DNA of 64,000 bases from Sodiomyces alkalinus F11 (taxonomy: Eukaryota; Ascomycota; Sordariomycetes; Glomerellales; Plectosphaerellaceae): the NCBI RefSeq assembly GCF_003711515.1, contig NW_021167080.1:6280346-6344345 (forward strand), given 5' to 3'. The notes under the pieces are model-generated. The model had not been told where the DNA came from, did not search any database, and was given only the letters and a program-made list of their open reading frames with translations. Positions 55,664-64,000 of this stretch are shown one piece after another (positions within the stretch are counted from its first letter, which is position 1; each line of letters starts with the position of its first letter). The translations under genes were made by a program, and so were the position numbers.

Positions 55664-58639
55664 ATGACGGCGGCTGTCTCACACCCGGGACAGCCTCCCT
55701 CTGGAGATAGCCCCCCCGATTCTCGCCTTAACGACCTCGACTTGGACGACATGGCACTGACTGCGATGCATATGCAACGCGGCGCTGATTCACCAGACGT
55801 GAGGAAGGAGGGAGTCGCCCTCATGGGGGACACCGCAGCTTGGGGGGGTAGTGGAATCGCAGGATCGGCACCAGCGAGCACCATACCCGGTACCTCGGGA
55901 GAACTGGACATGTCCCTGGACGAATTCCTAGACTTCAATAGCTTTCCCTATCATCACGGGGGTGACGAGCTGGGGGGTGTGCCGGATTCTCTCTTCTTCG
56001 ACATGGGCTCTGCCGATGGGTACACCTCGACGACGACGACGGTGGACCTCCAGCGCAAGGGGCACCAGTTCCAGGACAACTACCATGATTACGACAGCCA
56101 CCGAGAGTTGCGGCACCTCATCATGGCTCGTACAGATCAGACAGATCATACAGACCATACAGACCATACAGATACGGCGGCGGCGGCTAGTGAGGGTAGT
56201 AATCGCGGTGGTGGCGTGATGAGCTGCTGGGGTCGTCCCGCCAATCCCGGTAGCCACAATGACAAGACAGCCGTTGGTGCTGCTGGTGCTGGTGCTGATG
56301 CCCGCCGCCCCCCTTCCAGGCCCTGCTATCCCCGTAATGGCCTAGCCAGAAGAGCCCGGTCCCAATTCCAGGCCGAAGATCGACCCTTCGCCTCGGCCGT
56401 GGCTAGCGAGGAGGAGAGGGAGGGGGAGAGGGTAGGGAAAGGGGAACAAAGAAACCGCCACAACACCTCGACCTATCCTGGACCCGCTCTGAGCATTGGG
56501 GGGTCTGGAGGGTCTGGAGGGTCTGGAGGGTCCGGAGAGTCTGACTCGATTTCCGACTCTGAGCTTTTGCGCCTGGAGGGCATCTCGTTGAAAACGTCAC
56601 CCTCGCGCGTTCCGCCCCTGGGGCATGTCTCACATTCGCATCCTCCCAGACCCCGCCTCCACCCGGGTTTCCTCTCAGGCCCAGCACCCCCATGCCCAAG
56701 CTCAGGCTTGGACTTGAACTTGGACTTGGACTTAGCTCTAGGTCCAGGTCCAGGTCCGGCTCTGGGTACTTCAGATCTTGCCAAAGGCCAAGGTCAAGAA
56801 GAGCAAGAGGGCGTCCGAGTCCAGTCCCCGTCCCCGTCCCCGTCCCGACGTCAACCTCGTCAACCCCCAGGCCAAACTACGGTCAAACAGAACCCACCGA
56901 GCTCCAGTCGCAACTTTTTCAAGACCGTTGCGTCTAAGATCCAAAAGGCTGCCGCTCTCCGGTCCAAGCCTTCAACGTCGTCCTCCTCCACCTCTTCCTC
57001 TTCCTCTTCCTTATCCTCATCGTCATCTTCATCTATCCCCTCCCACACCCACCTCATCAAGCAGTGCAGCGGACCTGCCCCCGTTCACACCACCGCCATC
57101 AACAAGAACAAGAACAACAACAAGAAGAAGAAGAACACCATGACTTCTGTTGCCGCCCATCCACCCATCTCCCCGGCTGTGTCTCCTCGACAGGGCTTTC
57201 AGCCCTTCCCCAAGCAGGACGAGCAACAGATGCAGCAAGTTGGCATGGGCGACTCTCGCCTTCCCATCTCACCTCCTAACAGCGCTACCATCCCCCAGGG
57301 TGTCTCCTCTCACACAAACCCCTTCTGTACCGGCTTTGTAGAAGACCCGTTCGGCTTTGGGCCGACTACTACTGCTGCTGCTACTACTACTACTACTACT
57401 ACTACTACTAATACGGCCACTCCCATGGATACTCCCCTCCTAGGCGGCGACAGAACCGCTCAGTGTTTCCAACAACCGACCGGTCCACATCCTCATGGCG
57501 TCGCTCAGACAAGTAAAGCCGCCTGGCCCTTACCCACGGCGTCGTCGTCGCCCCCAGGCGACAGGCAGGCCACCGAATGGTCCAATTCGTTTATTCCACC
57601 GGACGGCTTTGACGGAACTCAGTGGTGGACAGGATCTCTTGTCGACCTTAGTGCGGGCGCGCAATCTCACCCTCACTTCCAAACCCCCAACACACGTGCT
57701 GCCAGCTTCGGTCTAGCCCTTCCCCCGCATCAGCAGCAACATCAACAGCAAGCACATCATCAGGGGCACCAGCAGCACCAGCACCAGCACCAGCACCAGC
57801 AGCACTCGATGGGAGGCCAGGAGATGGAGATGGAGATGGCTTACGAGTACCACGACACCCCGCACATGCCCACCACCCCTGCCGGCAACCACATGCCTGG
57901 CCTCATGGTTCAGATCCCCCCCCAGAGTGCCAGTAGCCGCGGCTCCTTATCCCCTACCACGCAAGTCGGCGCCTCTTCCTACACACACATGCCTGCCCAG
58001 CAGCATCACCAGCAGCATCACCAGCAGCATCACCAGCAGCAGCAGCCGCAACAGCACCACTACCATCATCCCGGCGCCCCAACAGAACGTCGTCCACGGA
58101 TGCCTCGCGCCCCGTCGGCCGGTGCCCGCCACATCTCCACGCCCCTACGACGCACCCGAGCCCCCTCCGCCAACCGCGCCCGCGACTCCTCCTCCGCCAG
58201 CCCAACCCCGACCGCCCGGTCCCGCCGCTCGTCCGGCTCCTCCATCAGTGTCGCTGCCGCCGCTGCCGCTACCGCCGCCGCCGCCGGTCCCGTCCTGTCG
58301 GCGAGCGTCAAGAAGCGGCGCTCATGGCAAGGTCGCGGCGCCTCGGGTCACCACGCCCGCACGCCCAGTGGGGGGAGCACGAGCGGGCCGGGTCCCGGTA
58401 TAGGGCTGGGCATCGGGATGGATGAGTCGGGCGGCGATGTAGGGTTCGTCAACTATACGCCCAACGACAAGACCATTCTCATGACTGGCGTGGCGCCGTC
58501 GGGGAGCAGTAAGACGAAGGCCCGGAGGGAGAGGGAGGCTATGGAGAAGAGGAGGCGGTTGAGCGAGGCTGCTCTCAAGGCGGTTAGGGATGCGGGTGGC
58601 GATGTTGAGAAGCTTGTTCAGGAGGGGTTTGTCTTTTGA
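55664..58639 (+). CDS. wetA: WetA developmental regulator of conidial maturation
   Basis: Predicted 991-residue regulator of late conidiation, spore-wall maturation and dormancy (BrlA-AbaA-WetA pathway), acting in the nucleus. No introns are needed. The start is the first in-frame ATG, followed by TAAVSHPGQPP; in-frame codons back to 55499 lack ATG. The family hallmark is at the C-terminus (about 920-991): VGFVNYTPNDKTILMTGVA, then PSGSSKTKARREREAMEK and RRRLSEAALKAVRDAGGDVE. N-terminal DEFLDFNSF and SLFFDMGSADG resemble the acidic N-terminal blocks of other WetA proteins. In between are TDH repeats, GGSG repeats, Ser runs and long Gln/His tracts, which make the protein much longer than the 530-560 residues I recall for Aspergillus and Fusarium WetA. 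Candidate AbaA sites lie upstream. Confidence 0.88.
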   Translation: MTAAVSHPGQPPSGDSPPDSRLNDLDLDDMALTAMHMQRGADSPDVRKEGVALMGDTAAWGGSGIAGSAPASTIPGTSGELDMSLDEFLDFNSFPYHHGGDELGGVPDSLFFDMGSADGYTSTTTTVDLQRKGHQFQDNYHDYDSHRELRHLIMARTDQTDHTDHTDHTDTAAAASEGSNRGGGVMSCWGRPANPGSHNDKTAVGAAGAGADARRPPSRPCYPRNGLARRARSQFQAEDRPFASAVASEEEREGERVGKGEQRNRHNTSTYPGPALSIGGSGGSGGSGGSGESDSISDSELLRLEGISLKTSPSRVPPLGHVSHSHPPRPRLHPGFLSGPAPPCPSSGLDLNLDLDLALGPGPGPALGTSDLAKGQGQEEQEGVRVQSPSPSPSRRQPRQPPGQTTVKQNPPSSSRNFFKTVASKIQKAAALRSKPSTSSSSTSSSSSSLSSSSSSSIPSHTHLIKQCSGPAPVHTTAINKNKNNNKKKKNTMTSVAAHPPISPAVSPRQGFQPFPKQDEQQMQQVGMGDSRLPISPPNSATIPQGVSSHTNPFCTGFVEDPFGFGPTTTAAATTTTTTTTTNTATPMDTPLLGGDRTAQCFQQPTGPHPHGVAQTSKAAWPLPTASSSPPGDRQATEWSNSFIPPDGFDGTQWWTGSLVDLSAGAQSHPHFQTPNTRAASFGLALPPHQQQHQQQAHHQGHQQHQHQHQHQQHSMGGQEMEMEMAYEYHDTPHMPTTPAGNHMPGLMVQIPPQSASSRGSLSPTTQVGASSYTHMPAQQHHQQHHQQHHQQQQPQQHHYHHPGAPTERRPRMPRAPSAGARHISTPLRRTRAPSANRARDSSSASPTPTARSRRSSGSSISVAAAAAATAAAAGPVLSASVKKRRSWQGRGASGHHARTPSGGSTSGPGPGIGLGIGMDESGGDVGFVNYTPNDKTILMTGVAPSGSSKTKARREREAMEKRRRLSEAALKAVRDAGGDVEKLVQEGFVF

Positions 58640-61600
58640 CTCCCTCCCCCCCAGAACAGAGCTTCATCCTCCTCCTGCTGAAGATCTACGTGGGCTTTAT
58701 GTTCCATGTTCCAAGTTTCTAACATTCTATTGTACTACCATGTTGTTTCTTGGTCTCTTGTTCCTTTTATCCTGCCACTTGAAGGCTCGGACGAGTCGAA
58801 TCTCCTTACAGAATCCAGCGCGAGCTACTCTTGTAATTTACTACGCCATGCTTTTGCTCTCTTCCTCCAACCCCCTTTTTTTTTCTCTTTTCTCTTTTTT
58901 CTTTTCCCCCTTTTCCATCCTTCTTGACGGTCCTCGCGACCCTTGCAGCCAACAGCTTCTCATATGAAACTGGCTGTTTTATACAGGTATAAGGCACAAG
59001 GGGTGTTGCTTTTACTATGAGCTTCTACTTTCGAGTCTCAGGGCATTTGAGATAGTTTAGACGTAGAGAATTCACAAGAGCCCCTTAATCATCAATGGTC
59101 TCTTTTCTTCATCCTCTCTCTTCTGTGTCTCTGTCTTCTGATTCCTTCTTCCGGGATGGCTACAGACAGCATTGGCCTCTATGATGCCCGGCCGGCTAGG
59201 CACTCCCAATAGAGGTCTAGGTAGACGTACGTGTAAATCTAGCCAAGGTAATAGGGGGGGGGTTTCTGGGTCTGCAACAATGAGCCTCATACCTCAGACA
59301 GTCGATAAGACTGGAACGCAGTCCCTAGATCTCCCTGACAACGCGTCACGTTTCGTGTCTCGCCTCTTTCTTTCCGCAAACAGCGTTGAAAGGGGGCGTC
59401 ACGTCACGGGTCGTCCCTGAGGCCCCCGGGGCGCCGTCATTCAACCCGGCCCGTTTCCGGTCCACCTGCGGCCCTACTTTTCAACAACACTCTCGAGACA
59501 ACAGCTCAGGCTCGATTTTTGCCGGTCTCTTTGGTCCGGCCTGATACTTTAGTTGGAACCCTTTCCCTTTCTCCCCGACATGGCAGGTTTCTGCAAGCAG
59601 GCGGACAACCCCACGTCTCCCCCTTTGGGAATGTAGGCATGTCCGTGTGTCTTTGACTCTTATGCATGTCTTAGAAACGGGTAGAGAAAATAAAATGCCC
59701 GATAAGAATAAGGCGGGCCATGCCATCTTGATGCCATGCTAAGTGGCACCCTCGTTGGCTTCCCGGCCTCTGGTGCATGAGAATCTCGAGGGCACCGGAT
59801 CTGAACCTGTCAACGAGTCCCCGTCGCTCTAATTCCGATCTGAACGAGTCGGCACATCAAGGCCGAGAAATAAAAAGAGACTATTGTCGAGACGGGAAGA
59901 CAGATCCAAGACAAGTGGACAAGATATCCGACGCATTTCCGCAAACAGACATATGTCCACTGTTCCCCTTTAAAAAAGGCCAAACTCGGAACACAGAGTC
60001 CCTAATGCGGTAGCTTTTGTGATGATCACTCCCGAAGACCAGGGACAACAGGGCCCACCGAAAGCGTGGAAGGTCAAGAGGGTATGAGGAGGAGGACGAC
60101 TTAAGACAGGGCCGCAAACAGACTGAAGGTACTCCATAGAAAAGACCTCTGAATCGAGCGAGACGCAAAATGTCTCACATCCTCTTCTATCGCCAGAGTA
60201 GCCAGGGGCAGCCAGTCACAGACGCCAAAATACCACTTTCGCCTCTTCCAAATCAGAGTATTGCTCTTCCTCCACCTTACACCCCAGAAGACTCCTCGGC
60301 GGGAAAAGGGGGACCCAGACCCTTCAATCATTTGTCCGACCCAAACGCCGGGCTGACAAGTCTGGACAGCGCTTTCCGAACCACCCAGATCTCGTCGGGA
60401 TGGCACCGGTGGCAGCTGCGGTGATCGTCGCCTCTCTCGGCCAAGCTCGAGGGAGGGTGGTCTACCCTTTCACGGAGCCGAAACAAGACGAGGACGACAT
60501 CGATACGGGAGACCTCCCACATCAGCTCGGACGGAAATGGTATCGCCTGAACGCCTCGACGCCTCAACGCCTCCACCCAGCGGAGTCGCCGGCCGGGTCG
60601 TTACGCTGTAGTTGGGTGGACGGTTGTGGATCGCCCGTCGTCTACATCCGATCATCTTCGCCTCAGCCCGTCGCAGTCATCAGCAAAGCCCACCTCCTTC
60701 TCCCTCTTTTTTTGCCTCCCCTTCTTATCTTTCTCAAGCCTGTCCTGGTTTTGGAGCTGAATTGGCCAACCACATGCTTCTGCGCCCCCCCTCCTAAGAG
60801 GCCCCTCCTTTACTCGGCATGCAAGTACCGACGTCGTCCTGACCAGGGGTACAGGCAGTTTCTCCCAAGGGGGCTTTTGAATGGAGTTGAGGACGGCACT
60901 TGCTTCCCAGGCCAGCAAAGAGCGATGCAGACCCTGACTGGTGACCAACTTTTGGGGCGAATGACGTGGAAACAGACTCCTCCTTACCGTCATGGTTGGA
61001 GCAGGAAAGAGAGATATAGGTCGTAACGTACAGGTCGTAACGTACACGTGCGCTGGGGAAGATTATCGTCTGATAGATGCCGACGGATTACCTTTCCGGA
61101 TCTTCACACTCACACCCCTTTACCCCTTGATATGCATCTCTCGATCGAGAGGGGGTAAATCTGCAACACGACCGCAACCCACCTAGGACAGTATTACGGC
61201 CAAGTCGTGTGTCTCGCGCTGATGGTAATAGCCTTGCGGTGCTCCTAGTTGGCTGTCCCTGTCTCGAGTCCCTAGAGATCGATGAGTTGAGTGGGGTATT
61301 GTTGTTCTTGGGCCCCATGGCCGGTTGACGACCCGTTAGCTTCCAAGTAAGACGGGAGGGCCCAAAGGGCAACCGTAGTAGTGAGGAGGGCGAGAACTGC
61401 CTCAGAGGGCATTACGCGGCGGAGGTCGCCTGGATATCCACCAGTGACGGGTTGTCCGAGTCTCTTCACACATCCTTCGCTTAACACTGTGAAGGAGTCG
61501 TGAAAAGCCCACCAACCAGGACACCCCCCTCAACGGCCGGCCTGTGAGCCCATTATCTGACCGTCCATCCAACTCAGTATCAGTGCCAGCTAAGCGTCCT

Positions 61601-62835
61601 GGCCGACGAGAGGGAACGGGAGCCGGTAGCGGGGAGATCCCGTAGGCCCAGATAGCGCGGCGAGCGTTGCCAAGGTCGTTCAAAGGTCGTTGAAGCCAGC
61701 TGTCATAGCCTGCCACAACTTCATTATCAACTTTTTTGTTTTTTATTTTGTTTTTATGGGGTCATCGTCCCACGCCACCGCCACCAGCTGCGGGTCCGGC
61801 TGGTAGGGTCGGCGACCCGAGTTCGATTTGCTCGGTCAGCAGCCGCGAGGGATCCACGAACTGGTGGGGGGCTCGAGTTGCGCGGGTGACACATCATCTT
61901 GTTCTCCTCCCTTCTTCTCCTCTGGCTTTGGTATCCCCGAGGTGCCCACAGAGCACAGACTTCACACCCCAGACACCCAATACGATGCAAGGGTAGCTTT
62001 CCCCGAACTGGTCCCCCTCGTTTCTCCACCCCCCTTCACGAGAAGCCTGAGGTCCCCACGTCTATGGCTCGAAGTGATCGGATCTGACCGAGATCGGCGT
62101 CGGCGTAAGAAATCGTCGGGTGTGGACTGGCCTCTCGTACTCTCGTGATTTCATTCTCTTGGAGGGAGCGGCTGGCTACTCGGCATCCAAACCTGTAATG
62201 AGTTGCACATCGTCAGCCACAGTTGTTCGCTCTGGAGGCAGGTCGCCTAACCCCCTACCTCCTCCCACTTCACCTCCCGTCCTCTAGGACCACCGACATC
62301 CGGATTCGTACTAGACTTCTGGGCATGGTCTCACCACACCCCCTTCCGTATGAGTTAGCCAGAGCGTGTACGTAGTAAAAACCGAGGTCGACATCCGCAT
62401 TACGGGGCAAAGAATTCCACCATGTCGTCTTTATGACGTGACGTAACAAGAAGAGTCCATTAGCTAAAGAGGCTTTCAACAACGACCACACCCCAACCGC
62501 ATTTGCATATCCAAAGCCCTTGACCAGGTGGACTGATGGCTTAGGCTTCCCCGTATAGTGACAGCTCTTTGTCGGCTAATGTTTCTGCTCCTTCCCAGGG
62601 ACCAATCGTATGTACAGAGCAAACTCGTAAAGGCATAGCCGTGCCTCGCACTACCAGCGTGGCAATTCAACAAGAAACTCCAGGTTCTCAAGACGCCGTA
62701 TTCATGCGTGCGCGGGGGGCAAGCGGAACAAGAGAAATTTTGAGTATAAAAAGGAAAAAGGGGGGCAAAAAGAGAGAGAGAAAAAAAAAAGGGACAGTGG
62801 AATGCAAGTTATGCCTGCGCCTTCCAGGGAAGGAC
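58640..62835. other. Gene-free interval
   Basis: No supportable gene in 4.2 kb. Frames such as 60400-61026 are interrupted, lack domains and have no matching codon pattern. T-rich tracts at 58870-58925 follow wetA. A purine tract lies at about 62742-62792. Confidence 0.4.
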
Positions 62836-64000
62836 TTAATGTTCGTATCCGGCACCACGCTGCCAGGGGCTTGGGCTTTTACAATGAATCGAGTCAGTTT
62901 TGATGGATAAAACCAAGGAAAATGACCTCGAACTGAACAACTCACCTCGCATTGTTTTGTGATCGATGTCCGGCCGGGCTAGCGTTGTTCTGAGCCCGCA
63001 TGTTGGCAGCTTGATTGGCACCAAACGGGCTGGGCGACCGCAAACTGGGACTATAGGGTCTCCGAGGGCCGTCGGCCGGGAAGAGCGGCACTGACGGATC
63101 CGCGGGCGAGCGACCTGGGCCCCCGCGGTGCATCGACGTCTGTGAATGCGCGGCAGCAGGATGGCCATACATCGGGGCCTGGAGATTGGGGTCTGTCCGG
63201 CGGCGCATCGACTCGGACGAGATGGACTCATTGTCGTCGTCCAGGTCCAGGGTCGACCTGTAGCCGGCCTTATCACCGCGCGCGGTCGCGGCCAGAGCGT
63301 CCAGCTCGGTGGTGGTGTTGAGGTGCGTCTGCGACTTCATAAACGAGACGCGGTCGTCGGCCATGAACTGGTAGCGAGCATCCGGATTCTTGCGCCAGAA
63401 GACGATGGAGCTCGAGACGATGACCATGATGAGAAGGATCAGGGAGAAGGCCGCGTTCACGACGAAGAAGCCGACGCCGACGGCGGCGGCCACAACGCCC
63501 GGGGCGCCGAACACGTTGGTCATGATGAAGAGGAAGATGGAGTTGACGAGGTTCACGGCGCAAATGGCAATGTTGAACGAATTGGTGCTCTTATCCATCC
63601 AGGGCCGGAGCACGCTGGCGCCGATGAGGGCGGCGGCCTCGATGATGATGAAGGCCACGGCCTGGACAACGCCGACGTGCTGGCCAAAGGCGACGAACAT
63701 GGACTTGACCAGCGTGTAGCAGAGCACCGGGACGATGAAGTAGTAGGCCGAGGCGCGGAACTGGACGTACAGGAACCCCCACTTGTTGAGGGTCTGCGGG
63801 TCGGAGAAGAGGATGTAGGCCGGGTTCCGGTGCATGGACACAGAGCGGCGAGCGATGCGGATGACTTTGAAGGAAGCCCAGCCGAGGCTGATCAGCATGC
63901 CGAAGAAGAAGAAGACGGCGAGGACGACCTGGGCGGGCGAGTCGACCTGGGTGAACTCCCAAAGACACAGAATACACATCTGAGGGAAACCGACGAGCGT
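62836..64000 (-). CDS. TRP-like / flavin carrier (Flc)-type membrane protein, 3' part
   Basis: Partial: the 5' end lies beyond the right edge and the frame is open to 64000. Exons on the minus strand: 64000-62946, then a last exon ending at 62836. Visible are at least five hydrophobic segments, including QVVLAVFFFFGMLISLGWA, FRASAYYFIVPVLCYTLV and a later VGFFVVNAAFSLILLIMVIV. Family motifs include NPAYILFSDPQ, KWGFLYVQFRASAYY, RPWMDKSTNSFNIAIC, NPDARYQFMADDR and a Ser/Pro/Asn-rich cytosolic tail. In fungi this family (TRP-like, PF06011) includes Flc proteins linked to ER/vacuole flavin or calcium handling and cell-wall integrity. The last intron has donor GTGAGT. Two acceptors are possible, giving NNAS-PWQRGAGYEH (exon from 62869, which fits my memory of the family tail) or two extra residues (from 62875). 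Confidence 0.87.

Noticed and set aside
60400..61026. 208-codon plus-strand frame downstream of wetA
   Set aside because: Mixed hydrophobic and basic segments without order, and no splice partner exons found.
1..64000. tRNA or rRNA genes
   Set aside because: Scanning for the GGTTCGANTCC-type T-arm with a matching acceptor stem gave no convincing cloverleaf, though a covariance-model search was not possible here.

Overview
This is nuclear DNA from a filamentous ascomycete, most likely a Sordariomycete. The evidence is short introns (about 55-150 nt) with GT..AG ends and CTRAY-like branch sites, GC-rich coding sequence, a WetA conidiation regulator, a Rac1 GTPase, a fungal TRP/flavin-carrier-type membrane protein, and an AT-rich block with the marks of repeat-induced point mutation (RIP). 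The species cannot be named from sequence alone. Most gene models were built by hand, by joining exons across introns with phase and splice-site checks, because single open reading frames cover only parts of these genes.

Left part (1-16.9 kb), gene-poor and secretory: four consecutive genes encode proteins with N-terminal signal peptides. They are an S1/P1 nuclease, a large Asn/Asp/Gly-repeat secreted protein of the family often mislabelled 'ribosomal protein s17', a GPI-anchored pepsin-type aspartic protease, and a 60-residue secreted peptide on the minus strand. A small four-exon gene for the ER protein Asterix/PAT10 follows. A 10-base N gap lies at 16068-16077.

Middle (16957-22380): a 5.4-kb AT-rich element with no reading frame of useful length. 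It has terminal inverted repeats of about 84 bp and is bounded on both sides by the same 10-bp direct repeat. I read it as a Mutator-like (MULE) DNA transposon destroyed by RIP. It carries several arrays of a 10-11-bp GAAACG-type motif.

Right part (24-64 kb), core genes: MED12/Srb8 of the Mediator kinase module; an F-BAR/RhoGAP protein (Rgd1-like, minus); CMS1 (minus) and NOP6 (plus), two ribosome-biogenesis genes sharing a divergent promoter; RAC1 (minus); an unrecognised Pro/Gly-rich protein (minus); an AIM24-family protein with a GC-AG intron and seven [YF]PPPP repeats (minus); a doubtful 355-residue ORF; WetA (plus), with candidate AbaA sites upstream; and the 3' part of a TRP-like membrane protein gene (minus), running off the right edge.

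Functional threads: Rgd1-like GAP and Rac1 belong to Rho-type polarity signalling, CMS1 and NOP6 to small-subunit rRNA processing, and MED12 and WetA to transcription and development. The intergenic DNA is long and studded with two families of short palindromic motifs.
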